Part shown: positions 9,200-18,127 of the stretch, piece after piece
Position numbering within the stretch: position 1 is the stretch's first letter
How the letters are laid out: each line of letters opens with the position of its first letter
Source: an uncultured Lachnospiraceae bacterium
GTDB taxonomy: Bacteria > Bacillota > Clostridia > Lachnospirales > Lachnospiraceae
Length of the DNA stretch: 64,000 bases
Reading direction: 5' to 3'
Assembly: GCA_902476265.1 (NCBI GenBank)
Contig: CABSCP010000027.1
Span: 1-64,000 of the forward strand
Made by a program: the position numbers and the translations under genes
The notes under the pieces: generated by a model
What the model saw: the letters and a program-made list of their open reading frames with translations, nothing else
Database searches by the model: none
Told to the model about the DNA's origin: nothing

Positions 9200-9217
9200 A
9201 AGGAGGAGTTTTGAAAA

Positions 9218-10693
9218 ATGAGAGTACTGATGTTTGACATTGATACGCTGCGGGCGGATCATATGGGCTGTTATGGCTATGGCAGAAATACCACTCCCGT
9301 CATGGATGAAATTGCAAAGGAAGGGGTGCGCTTTGACGATTATTACTGTCCCAATGCGCCCTGTCTGCCTTCCCGCGCATCCATGATCAGCGGGCAGTAT
9401 GGCGTCCATAACGGGATTGTGGGGCATGGGGGCACGGCGGCCGACATGCGTCTGCAGGGAGCTTCCAGAAGCTTTACGGATGATATTTCCGAAAACGGGC
9501 TGTTCATGCAGTTTCGGCGGGCGGGGATGCATACCGTTTCCTTTTCCACTTTTGCAGAGCGTCACAGCGCCTGGTGGTTTAACGCGGGCTTTAACGAATG
9601 CTACAATGTAGGAAACCGGGGCGGGGAATCCGCGGAAATGGTAACGCCTCATGTGCTGGACTGGCTGGAAAAGAACGGGAAGAAGGATAACTGGATGATG
9701 CATGTGCATTACTGGGATCCGCATACCCCTTACCGGACGCCGGCGGATTATGAGAGCAGGTTTGAAGGAACCCCTCTGCCGGACGATTGGATTACGGAGG
9801 ATATTTTCAAAGAACATCTGTTACATATCGGGCCCCACGGCGCCAATGAGATCAACATGTGGAATGACGATACTTTCAACCAGTGGCCCAAACATCCCGG
9901 AAAGCTGACCAGCCTGGAAGATGCGAAGCATTTCCTCAATCTTTACGATGACGGTGTGCGCTACACCGACGACAACGTGGGAAAGGTCATCGGATGGCTG
10001 AAGGAAAACGGTTTGTATGACGATGATCTGGCTGTCATCATCACCGCGGATCACGGGGAAGATCTGGGCGAGTTCGGCGTTTACGGCGAGCACGGCATGG
10101 CGGATGAGCCGGTCTGCCGCATTCCGCTGATTATCCGCTGGCCCGGGATGCAAAAGGGCGCGGTTGTAAAAGGCTTCCATGATAATGTGGATCTTGCGCC
10201 CACCATACAGGAACTTCTGGGGACGCCCATGTTTATGGGGGACCGGTATCATTATGACGGCGTTTCCTTTGCGGAAACCTTAAAGGACGGGAAGGACTGC
10301 TCCAAGCCTTATGCGGTGCTGACCCAGTGCGCCCATGTGTGCCAGAGAAGCGTGCGTTTTGACGATTACGTTTATATCCGCACCGTTCACGGCGGATATC
10401 ATATTTTGCCGGATGAAATGCTGTTCAATATCAAAGAAGACCCACACGAGCTGCATGATCTGGCAAAGGAGAGGCCCGATCTGTGTGCAAAGGGCGCAAA
10501 AATGATCCTGGACTGGAATGATTCCATGATGAAGACTTCCAAATATGATGCGGATCCCATGTGGACCGTGATGCGGGAGGGCGGACCGGAGCACTGCAGA
10601 GGGCATCTGCATGCGTTTATGGATCGGATCAAGGGAACGCCCCGTGAATACGGCATTGAACTGTTACAGGAGAAATACGGAGATTTTGACTGA
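9218..10693 (+). CDS. S1-family sulfatase, second copy type, cytoplasmic
   Basis: Sulfate-ester hydrolase of 491 residues. The N-terminus MRVLMFDIDTLRADHMGCYG carries the first metal-binding aspartates. The modification motif CLPSR has its Cys at residue 49, followed by ASMISGQYG; VIITADHGEDLGEFGVYGEHG supplies the second metal site. There is no signal peptide. The sequence is only distantly similar to the sulfatase at 1070-2506, so the two probably remove different sulfate groups. AAAGGAGGAG precedes the ATG. The stop codon overlaps the start of the GH3 gene (ATGA), so it belongs to the same operon as GH3, GH20 and GH2. Confidence 0.93.
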   Translation: MRVLMFDIDTLRADHMGCYGYGRNTTPVMDEIAKEGVRFDDYYCPNAPCLPSRASMISGQYGVHNGIVGHGGTAADMRLQGASRSFTDDISENGLFMQFRRAGMHTVSFSTFAERHSAWWFNAGFNECYNVGNRGGESAEMVTPHVLDWLEKNGKKDNWMMHVHYWDPHTPYRTPADYESRFEGTPLPDDWITEDIFKEHLLHIGPHGANEINMWNDDTFNQWPKHPGKLTSLEDAKHFLNLYDDGVRYTDDNVGKVIGWLKENGLYDDDLAVIITADHGEDLGEFGVYGEHGMADEPVCRIPLIIRWPGMQKGAVVKGFHDNVDLAPTIQELLGTPMFMGDRYHYDGVSFAETLKDGKDCSKPYAVLTQCAHVCQRSVRFDDYVYIRTVHGGYHILPDEMLFNIKEDPHELHDLAKERPDLCAKGAKMILDWNDSMMKTSKYDADPMWTVMREGGPEHCRGHLHAFMDRIKGTPREYGIELLQEKYGDFD

Positions 10694-13002
10694 TGAAAAA
10701 ATATCAGGACGCATCCCTGCCCGCCGCTGTGCGGGCAGAGGCCCTGCTATCGGAAATGACTCTTTCGGAAAAAGTCGGGCAGCTGAACCAGCGCCTTTAC
10801 GGGTTCCGGATTTATGAGAGGAACGCGGCGGGCGACGGAATCGAGCTGTCGGAAGAGTTTCGGGAAGAAGTGGAAAAATACGGCGGACTGGGGACGTTAT
10901 ACGGCCTGTACCGGGCGGACCCCTGGGCGGACAGGGATTATGCCACCGGGTTATCCGGTGTGCTGGCAAAAAAGGCTTATAATCAGATCCAGCGGTATGT
11001 GACAGAGCATTCCAGACTGGGCATTCCGATGCTCATGAGCTCCGAATGTCCCCACGGGCATCAGGCGCTGGACGGCTATCTGCTGCCGGTGAATCTGGCG
11101 GCCGGAGCGACTTTTCATCCACAGCTTTTAGAACAGGCTTACCGGGTCTGCGGGAAGCAGCTCGCCGCCATGGGCGTGGATCTGGCCCTGATTTCCATGC
11201 TGGATGTGCTCCGGGATCCCCGCTGGGGCAGAAGTGAAGAGTGCTATGGGGAAGATCCTCATCTGTGCGCCCGGATGGCGGAAGCGGCGGTAAAGGGAGT
11301 TCAGGAGAACGGTCCCGCCGTAGTGGCCAAGCATTTTGCGGCCCAGGGCGAGGGCACCGGCGGCGTGAATGCCAGCGCGGCCCGGATCGGAGAGCGGGAG
11401 CTGAGAGAAATCCATCTGCCTCCCATGGCGGCCGCTGCCAAAGCCGGGGTGAAGGGTGTGATGGCCGCTTACAACGAAATTGACGGAGTGTACTGTCATG
11501 CCAACCGGTGGCTTTTGACCGATGTGCTGCGGGAGGAAATGGGTTTTACAGGCATTGTGATGTCGGACGGTGTGGCCATTGACCAGCTGGATTGTATGAC
11601 CGGCGACAATATGACTTCCGGCGCATTGGCTCTGGAGGCGGGCGTGGACATGGGGCTGTGGGATACTGCCTTCGGAAAGCTTTCGGAGGCAGTGACTTCG
11701 GGCCTGGTGTCGGAGGAAGAAATCGACCGGGCTGCGCTGCGGATTCTGACCTTAAAGTTCGAGCGGGGACTGTTTGAGCATCCTTTCCTGGAAGAGGAAG
11801 ATACGGGACTTGTCTATCCTTATGAGGAGTATCCGGAAAGTCTGCAGCTGGCCCGGGAGAGTATAGTGCTTTTAAAGAATGAAGGCGGTCTGCTGCCCTT
11901 ACGAAAAGAAGGGGTAGATTTTGCAGGCCGTCTGGCGGTGACCGGGCCCAATGCGGACGACCTCTATCATCAGCTGGGCGATTACACGCCGCCTCTGCGG
12001 GCAGGGGAGGGCGCTACGGTGCTGCAGGGCATGGAGGAGCTGTTCGGAAAGGAAAAAATCTCCTTCGCCCGGGGCTGCCGGCTCAGAAAAGGCAGTGTGG
12101 AACTGTTGAAGGAAGCCGAGAGAGCGGCAGTGGACTGCGATGCAGTGGTCTGCGTGCTGGGCACTTCTTCCAGCCGTTTTGCAGGGGCCAGATTTGACGC
12201 AAACGGCGCAGCCCTTTTGGAGGAGGGCGGGCAGGACAGACAGGACTGCGGGCCGGATATGGACTGCGGGGAAGGCATGGACTGCGCTGCGGTAGAACTG
12301 CCTTTTGCCCAGCTGGAACTGCTGCGGCGTATGAAGGCCTCGGGAAAGCCTGTGATCACGCTGGTGATCTGCGGAAGGCCCCTGGCGCTGACAGAGGTAT
12401 GCGCCCTTTCCGATGCCGTACTGCTCAGCTTTTATCCCGGCCCTCAGGGCGGAAAGGCTATAGCGGAAATTCTGGCGGGAGAAAACAATCCTTCCGGCAG
12501 ACTGCCTGTTTCCCTGCCCCGTCATACCGGGCAGATTCCGGTTTATTATAATTATAAGGCTTCATACAGGGCCATGCAGTATATGGACGAAAAGAGCGGT
12601 CCGCTGTATCCCTTCGGATACGGTCTGGATTATACCCGGTATGAGTGGAACGGGATTGGCGCAAGCGCCCTTTCTCTGAAAGAAGAGGAACTGGTAAGAG
12701 ACGGTCTTACCATCAGCGGGTCTGTAAAAAATGCAGGCGCCCGGGACGGTTTTGCCGTTCCCCAGCTCTATGTCACGGATACGGCGGCATCCACGGTGCG
12801 CCGGGTGAAAGAGTTAAAGGCCTTTGACAAGCTGTGGCTGAGGGCAGGGCAGGAGAAGGAGTTTGCACTGCATTTATCGAAGGAAGATTTTTGTATCTGG
12901 AATCAAAAAATGGAGTTTACGGCAGAGCCGGGAAGCTTTATACTGGAACTGTCCGATCAGGGTCGGACAATTTGGAAGGGAGAATTTGAATTATGTATTT
13001 GA
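10693..13002 (+). CDS. Glycoside hydrolase family 3 beta-glycosidase
   Basis: Exo-acting beta-glycosidase (beta-glucosidase, N-acetylglucosaminidase or xylosidase type). The 769-residue product has the GH3 TIM barrel with DPRWGRSEECYGEDPH at about 175-190, KHFAAQGEG at 213-221 and the nucleophile Asp292 in MSDGVA. The second alpha/beta domain (about 390-600) and a fibronectin-III-like C-terminal domain follow. There is no signal peptide. A Cys/Asp-rich insertion near residues 515-535 (QDRQDCGPDMDCGEGMDC) is unusual. The start overlaps the preceding sulfatase stop by one base, and the end overlaps the next gene by 10 bases. Specificity cannot be settled by eye. Confidence 0.92.
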   Translation: MKKYQDASLPAAVRAEALLSEMTLSEKVGQLNQRLYGFRIYERNAAGDGIELSEEFREEVEKYGGLGTLYGLYRADPWADRDYATGLSGVLAKKAYNQIQRYVTEHSRLGIPMLMSSECPHGHQALDGYLLPVNLAAGATFHPQLLEQAYRVCGKQLAAMGVDLALISMLDVLRDPRWGRSEECYGEDPHLCARMAEAAVKGVQENGPAVVAKHFAAQGEGTGGVNASAARIGERELREIHLPPMAAAAKAGVKGVMAAYNEIDGVYCHANRWLLTDVLREEMGFTGIVMSDGVAIDQLDCMTGDNMTSGALALEAGVDMGLWDTAFGKLSEAVTSGLVSEEEIDRAALRILTLKFERGLFEHPFLEEEDTGLVYPYEEYPESLQLARESIVLLKNEGGLLPLRKEGVDFAGRLAVTGPNADDLYHQLGDYTPPLRAGEGATVLQGMEELFGKEKISFARGCRLRKGSVELLKEAERAAVDCDAVVCVLGTSSSRFAGARFDANGAALLEEGGQDRQDCGPDMDCGEGMDCAAVELPFAQLELLRRMKASGKPVITLVICGRPLALTEVCALSDAVLLSFYPGPQGGKAIAEILAGENNPSGRLPVSLPRHTGQIPVYYNYKASYRAMQYMDEKSGPLYPFGYGLDYTRYEWNGIGASALSLKEEELVRDGLTISGSVKNAGARDGFAVPQLYVTDTAASTVRRVKELKAFDKLWLRAGQEKEFALHLSKEDFCIWNQKMEFTAEPGSFILELSDQGRTIWKGEFELCI

Positions 13003-14858
13003 TACCGTCTCCGGCGAAGCTGGAGGAAAGGGAAGGCAGTTTCCTGCTTTCCTGCGATACTTATGTAAGCCTGGATAAAGGCTGTTCCGTTTTGGTCACC
13101 AAACAGGCGGGATTTTTCAATGATGAACTGGAAAAGATTCTGGGGTACCGGGCCATATTGACCCGGGGAGAGAGCCGGACAGGGGATATTGTGATCCGCC
13201 AGGACGACAGCATGAAAAAGCAGAGTTATACGCTGGATATCACGGCAGAGGGCATCACTCTCACCGGAGAAGAGAGCGGACTTTGGCACGGAATGCAGAC
13301 CATGCGCCAGATTTTAGAGCAGCAGGGCGCTCTGGTGCCCGCCCTGCATATCGAGGACGCGCCGGATCTGTTAAACCGGGGGTACTATTTCGACTGTGCC
13401 CGGGGCCGGGTGCCGAAAATGGACTGGCTCAAAAAGCTGGTGGACCGGATGGCTTATTATAAATTAAACCAGCTGCAGCTTTACATCGAACACTCCTATC
13501 TGTTCCGCGGGATGACGGAGCTTTGGCGGGATGATACCCCGCTGACGGCAGAAGAGATCATGGAACTGGATCATTATTGTCTGGACAGAGGTGTGGAACT
13601 GGTGCCTTCTCTTTCCAGCTTCGGCCATTTATATAAGCTGCTGTCCAGTAAGCAGTATGCGCATCTGTGCGAGCTGGAGGATTCGGACAAACAGCCTTTC
13701 TCCCTGCGCGGGCGGATGCATCATCATACCATCAACACGGCCGATCCGGAGAGCCTTGTGCTGATCAAAAGGATGATCGGCGAATTCATGGAGCTTTTTA
13801 CCTCCAGACAGTTCAATATCTGTGCGGATGAAACCTTTGATCTGGGACGGGGCAGGAGCGCCCGCCTGGTGGAAGAAAAAGGGAGGGACAACGTTTATAT
13901 CGGTTATGTGAACGACCTGGCGCAGTTTCTTCTGGAAAACGGCAGACGGCCCATGTTCTGGGGCGATATCATGTGGGGCTTCCCGGAAATGATCAAAGAG
14001 CTGCCCGAAGAGATCATCTGCTTAAACTGGGGCTATCTGTGGAATCAGCGGGAAGAAGAGACCAAATGGATGGCGGAAGCGGGCGCGACCCAGTACTGCT
14101 GTCCCGGCTGCTGCGCATGGAATCAGTTTACGGCCTTAAACTGGAATGCTTACAATAATATCATGCGGCTTTGCAGTTATGCCATGAAGTATGGCGCCAT
14201 CGGCGTACTGAACACCGACTGGGGTGATTTTTTACATGTCAATCATCCTGATTTCACCAGGGTGGGCATGATTTACGGCGCCGCTTTTTCCTGGAATACC
14301 TGTATTCCTTCCTATGAAGAAATCAACCGGCAGATTTCCAGAGTGGAATTTCATGACAGCACGGAAAACCTGCTGGCTATCGTGGCAAAAATCCAGGAAA
14401 ATTCCGCATTCGGATGGGAAGAAGCCTGCCGTTTCTGGGAGATCGGCAAAGGGATTGAAGAGTTTGCCCAAAATCACAGGGAAACCATTGAAACGATGCT
14501 GCCCATGATGGAACAGGCAGACGAGAAGAACGCCCGCCTGGAAGAGATCAAAAAGGAACTTTACGGGCAGATCGTCCATCTGGACAGCGACCGGAAAGAA
14601 CTGGTATGGCCCTATACCGTTGCGGTGGAAGGAATGAAACTGTTCAACGAAATCGGCAAGGTGGTCACGGCAGATCAGTTCGGTTTGACTTTTGCACAGA
14701 TGCCCGATACCTGGGAACTGGCAAAACAGCTGGAAACCTGGCTGTATCATTATAAGAAGATTTACAGAAGTGTGAGCAGGGAATCCGAACTTTACCGCAT
14801 CCAGGAGCTGGTATGCTGGTACGGGGATTATCTGCGCAGCTTTACGAAAGGAGAGTAA
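12993..14858 (+). CDS. Glycoside hydrolase family 20-like beta-N-acetylhexosaminidase
   Basis: Removes terminal beta-linked GlcNAc or GalNAc, probably from host-type glycans. Product is 621 residues. An N-terminal alpha/beta domain (about 1-125) precedes the barrel. NRGYYFDCARGRVP at 128-141 is the family start of the barrel, and the catalytic pair Asp279-Glu280 lies in FNICADETFDLGRG. MFWGDIMWGFPE and LNWGYLW are active-site loops. A helical C-terminal part of about 150 residues follows. No signal peptide. GGAAGGGAG upstream supports the ATG at 12993, which overlaps the GH3 end by 10 bases. It is followed by the GH2 gene after 6 bases. Confidence in family is good, in exact substrate low. 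Confidence 0.88.
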   Translation: MYLIPSPAKLEEREGSFLLSCDTYVSLDKGCSVLVTKQAGFFNDELEKILGYRAILTRGESRTGDIVIRQDDSMKKQSYTLDITAEGITLTGEESGLWHGMQTMRQILEQQGALVPALHIEDAPDLLNRGYYFDCARGRVPKMDWLKKLVDRMAYYKLNQLQLYIEHSYLFRGMTELWRDDTPLTAEEIMELDHYCLDRGVELVPSLSSFGHLYKLLSSKQYAHLCELEDSDKQPFSLRGRMHHHTINTADPESLVLIKRMIGEFMELFTSRQFNICADETFDLGRGRSARLVEEKGRDNVYIGYVNDLAQFLLENGRRPMFWGDIMWGFPEMIKELPEEIICLNWGYLWNQREEETKWMAEAGATQYCCPGCCAWNQFTALNWNAYNNIMRLCSYAMKYGAIGVLNTDWGDFLHVNHPDFTRVGMIYGAAFSWNTCIPSYEEINRQISRVEFHDSTENLLAIVAKIQENSAFGWEEACRFWEIGKGIEEFAQNHRETIETMLPMMEQADEKNARLEEIKKELYGQIVHLDSDRKELVWPYTVAVEGMKLFNEIGKVVTADQFGLTFAQMPDTWELAKQLETWLYHYKKIYRSVSRESELYRIQELVCWYGDYLRSFTKGE

Positions 14859-14864
14859 ACGGAC

Positions 14865-17396
14865 ATGAAACAGCAGTTTTTACAGGAAAACTGGGAAATG
14901 CGCCAGGTGGGAAAAGACGCATTTTTGAGTGCCACAGTGCCGGGAAGTGTTTACGGCGATCTGCTGGCCCATGGGGAAATGGAAAACCCCTTCTGGAAAG
15001 ACAACGAAAACGATGCCTGCGCGCTGATGGAGGAAGATTACGAATACGTTACCCATTTTGAATGCGAAGAGGGCCTTTTGGACAGCGATCGTGTGGTGCT
15101 GCATTTTGACGGCATCGATACCGTGGCGGATGTTTATTTAAACGGGCAGCATCTGGGCAGCCCTCTGAGCATGCACCGCATCTGGGAATATGACGTGAAG
15201 GAAATTCTGCAGAATCAGGGGAATGAATTGAAAGTTATCCTGCATTCTCCCAATCAATGGATCCGGGAAGCGTTTAAAAAGTGCAGGACGCTTGGAAATG
15301 ACGATACTTTTGAAGGATTCGTCCATCTGAGAAAGGCCCATTATATGTTCGGCTGGGACTGGGGCGCGCATCTGCCTGATGCGGGCATTTTCCGGCCCGT
15401 ATCCCTGCTGGGCATCCAGGCGGCAAGGATCGATAACGTCCATATTTTACAGGAGCATGAGCGCACCGGGGAAACAGAGCCCGGCACCGTGCGCCCGGTT
15501 GTGAAATCCGTCACACTGACCTTCGCCGTGGAGCAGGAGGTTGTGAACGAAGAGGAAGGCCCCAAGCTGGTGGACATCAGCGGCGGCCTGACCTGCAAAA
15601 AATGCGGGCACAGCTTTTCCTATACGGTGGAGATCACAGCCCCCGACGGCAGTGTTTCTGTCTATGAAAATTCTCCCGTCACCGTGAAAATCGATCAGCC
15701 CAGACTCTGGTGGCCCAACGGTTACGGCGAGCAGAACCTGTATAACGTGAAGGTGACACTTTTCGGCGACGGCGTGGAAACGGACAGCTGGGAGAGAAGG
15801 ATCGGTCTGCGCACCATGACCATGTGCCGGAAAAAGGACGAATGGGGCGAGTGCTTTGCCCATGAGGTGAACGGCGTTCCTGTGTTCGCCATGGGAGCGG
15901 ATTACATTCCGGAGGATAACCTGCTGGGCAGAGTGAATCCCGACACCACCAGAGCGCTTTTGGAAAAGGCGAAGTTCGCCAACTATAATGCGGTGCGCGT
16001 CTGGGGCGGCGGCTATTACCCTTCCGACTGGTTCTATGATATCTGTGATGAAATGGGTCTGATGGTATGGCAGGACTTCATGTTCGCCTGCGCCGTATAT
16101 GAGTTGACCCCTGAATTTGAAGCCAACATCCGTCAGGAGTTCATTGAGAACGTGAAACGCCTGCGCCATCACGCTTCCCTGGGACTGTGGTGCGGCAACA
16201 ACGAAATGGAACAGTTCGTGTTTGAACGCAACTCCTGGCTCACAAAAGCCAGCGAAGTGCGCGACTACTTCCTGATGTTTGAGCGGATCATCCCCGAAAT
16301 CGTGCACAAATATGATCCTCAGACCTATTATTGGCCTGCAAGCCCCTCCTCAGGCGGCTGTCTGGACGAGCCCAACGATCCCAACCGGGGCGACGTGCAT
16401 TACTGGGCGGTATGGCACGGCAATAAGCCTTTCTCCGAATACCGGAAATTCTTCTTCCGTTATGCGTCGGAGTTCGGTTTCCAGGCCTTCCCTGCCATCA
16501 AGACCATCGAAACCTTTACGGATAACCCGGACGATATGAACCCCTTCTCCTATATCATGGAGAAACACCAGAGACAGAACAGCGCCAACGGCAAGATTAT
16601 GGGGTATATGCAGCAGACCTACAAATATCCCAACAGCTTTCCGATCTTCGTCTATGCTTCCCAGCTGCTGCAGGCGGATGCCATCCGCTACGGCGTGGAG
16701 CACTTCCGGCGCAACAGGGGCCGCTGCATGGGCGCGATCTATTGGCAGTTAAACGACTGCTGGCCGGTGGTTTCCTGGTCCTCCGTGGACTACTGCGGCA
16801 GACTCAAAGCCCTGCATTACTATGCAAAGCGCTTCTTCGCGCCGCTGATGATCTCCTGTGAGGAACAGGGCATGATGAGCGCGGCTGCGGATATGAACCG
16901 GGAGCACTTTGTATTTGAAAAATCCATCCGCTTAAATGTGGCCAACGAAACCATGCAGGATGCGGACGTGACCGTGCGCTGGGCGCTGCGCAATCCCAAG
17001 ACGGAAATTTTACAGAGCGGCGAACAGAACCTTCATGTGCCCGCGCTGACCAGCGTATGGATGGAGAAGGTGGAATTTGCGGATGCGGATATCTTTGCTA
17101 ACTACGCCAGCTATGAACTGGTGAAGGACGGTCAGGTGATTTCCGACGGAACTGTGAACTTCTCTTACCCGAAATACTTCCGGTATGAAGATCCCTGCCT
17201 TGCCTGCCGTGTGGAAGGCGACGAAATCGTGGTTTCCGCAAAAGCCTATGCAAAGAGCGTGGAAATCCAGAACGAGAATGAGGATCTGGTGCTGTCCGAC
17301 AACTACTTCGATTTGAATGCGGACGAAAAACGCGTGAAGATCGTGTCCGGATGTGCGGAGAATCTGAGACTGAGAAGCGTGTACGATATCAAATAA
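14865..17396 (+). CDS. Glycoside hydrolase family 2 beta-mannosidase-like
   Basis: Exo-beta-mannosidase type enzyme of 843 residues. It has an N-terminal sugar-binding jelly roll (VVLHFDGIDTVADVYLNG near 75-92), FGWDWGAHLPDAGIFRPV near 163-180, an immunoglobulin-like domain, then the barrel with the acid/base Glu447 (WCGNNEMEQF) and nucleophile Glu536 (YASEFGFQAFP). No signal peptide, so it acts inside the cell, matching the other enzymes of the operon. GAAAGGAG lies upstream of the ATG. Beta-mannosidase with GH20 suggests N-glycan cores or mannose-containing oligosaccharides as one possible substrate; that is inference. Confidence 0.9.
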   Translation: MKQQFLQENWEMRQVGKDAFLSATVPGSVYGDLLAHGEMENPFWKDNENDACALMEEDYEYVTHFECEEGLLDSDRVVLHFDGIDTVADVYLNGQHLGSPLSMHRIWEYDVKEILQNQGNELKVILHSPNQWIREAFKKCRTLGNDDTFEGFVHLRKAHYMFGWDWGAHLPDAGIFRPVSLLGIQAARIDNVHILQEHERTGETEPGTVRPVVKSVTLTFAVEQEVVNEEEGPKLVDISGGLTCKKCGHSFSYTVEITAPDGSVSVYENSPVTVKIDQPRLWWPNGYGEQNLYNVKVTLFGDGVETDSWERRIGLRTMTMCRKKDEWGECFAHEVNGVPVFAMGADYIPEDNLLGRVNPDTTRALLEKAKFANYNAVRVWGGGYYPSDWFYDICDEMGLMVWQDFMFACAVYELTPEFEANIRQEFIENVKRLRHHASLGLWCGNNEMEQFVFERNSWLTKASEVRDYFLMFERIIPEIVHKYDPQTYYWPASPSSGGCLDEPNDPNRGDVHYWAVWHGNKPFSEYRKFFFRYASEFGFQAFPAIKTIETFTDNPDDMNPFSYIMEKHQRQNSANGKIMGYMQQTYKYPNSFPIFVYASQLLQADAIRYGVEHFRRNRGRCMGAIYWQLNDCWPVVSWSSVDYCGRLKALHYYAKRFFAPLMISCEEQGMMSAAADMNREHFVFEKSIRLNVANETMQDADVTVRWALRNPKTEILQSGEQNLHVPALTSVWMEKVEFADADIFANYASYELVKDGQVISDGTVNFSYPKYFRYEDPCLACRVEGDEIVVSAKAYAKSVEIQNENEDLVLSDNYFDLNADEKRVKIVSGCAENLRLRSVYDIK

Positions 17397-17461
17397 GAAT
17401 GCAGATCGTAAAGAACAGAAAGCAAGTTTTCCCTCCTTCCTGTTCTCAAAAAACGAAAGAG

Positions 17462-17488
17462 TGGCCGCCCGGAAAATTCGGGCGGCCA
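17462..17488 (+). terminator. Stem-loop after the glycosidase operon
   Basis: TGGCCGCCCG and CGGGCGGCCA form a 10-bp GC-rich stem with a GAAAATT loop. The T run is weak, so termination is probable but may be partial. Confidence 0.55.
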
Positions 17489-17534
17489 TTCCCATCCCCG
17501 CTTGTAAATAACCAAGGGAAAAGGTATAATGAAG

Positions 17535-17672
17535 GTCAGCAGCACGAAGTGCTGCTGACCGCTACGGCTTGACCGAAAGGTCAAGGCGGTACCATAGGAA
17601 AGCACGAAGTGCTGCTGACCGCTACGGCTTGACCGAGAGGTCAAGGCGGTACCATAGGGAAGCACGAAGTGC
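17535..17672. repeat. 60-bp tandem repeat with nested hairpins
   Basis: AGCACGAAGTGC begins at 17541, 17601 and 17661, an exact 60-bp period; two full units and part of a third are present. Each unit holds two dyads: GGTCAGCAGCAC-GAA-GTGCTGCTGACC is complete in the first unit, and CTTGACC-GAAA-GGTCAAG is present in both (GAGA loop in the second). Units differ by only a few bases. No coding frame is supported. The rest of 17397-17734 holds only the stem-loop at 17462 and the ribosome site of the next small gene. Confidence 0.85.
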
Positions 17673-17734
17673 ATCATTGGGCGGTAGAAATGTTGGAACG
17701 TGAAAACGTATAAAAGAAAACGGAGGATAATGTA

Positions 17735-17929
17735 GTGGGAGCGGTTACCTATGCTATTTCAATTATCGTATTGATCCTGGGACTGACGGTTGTGATATTT
17801 CCCAGGCAGTGCACCAAAAGAGAGGTTCGATCGGAGGAATCTGTGGTAAAGAAGAATCGGGCGATGGGAGCTGTGATCGCACTGATCGGTGCTATGATGC
17901 TGGTGGTGAATCTTCTTTTTATACGATGA
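17735..17929 (+). CDS. Small two-span membrane protein, function unknown
   Basis: The 64-residue product starts at a GTG with GGAGG eight bases upstream. Residues 4-22 (VTYAISIIVLILGLTVVIF) and 44-61 (MGAVIALIGAMMLVVNLLF) are hydrophobic, with a basic, charged loop between. I do not recognise the family. The last four residues (LFIR) and the TGA stop lie inside dispersed repeat copy B, so the repeat has supplied or reshaped the C-terminus. It stands alone between the tandem repeat and a minus-strand gene. Confidence 0.6.
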   Translation: MGAVTYAISIIVLILGLTVVIFPRQCTKREVRSEESVVKKNRAMGAVIALIGAMMLVVNLLFIR

Positions 17930-18056
17930 GAAACTTCGTTTCCTATCGTATAAAAAAACACGCTCCGCTGTAGATGCGCACTCTCGCGAAAGGTAGATAT
18001 TGCCTGTCGGCAATCGCGCTCGGCGTGAGTATGCGCTAAAACGCGCACACTTTTCA
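17916..18056. repeat. Dispersed hairpin repeat, copy B
   Basis: Starts TTTTTATACGATGAG, with TTTCCTATCGTATAAAAA forming the other arm, then ACGCTCCGCTGTAGATGCGC. The stem and CGCTCCGCTGT segments match copy A at 6529. Copy B carries an extra segment of about 80 bases (GCCTGTCGGCAATCGC and others) between two GCGCA words before the shared ACACTTTT end, so copy A looks like a deletion form. It overlaps the end of the small membrane protein gene. Confidence 0.75.
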
Positions 18057-18074
18057 TAAAACTGTGAAAACAAA

Positions 18075-18116
18075 GAAAAGGCTGCGGGAACATAAAAAGT
18101 TCGGCAGCCTTTTTCT
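18075..18116. terminator. Bidirectional terminator
   Basis: AAAAGGCTGC-GG-GAAC pairs with GTTC-GG-CAGCCTTTTT around ATAAAAA. It lies between the small membrane protein (plus) and the end of the minus-strand gene at 18128. Confidence 0.8.
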
Positions 18117-18127
18117 CGTATCAGGCC

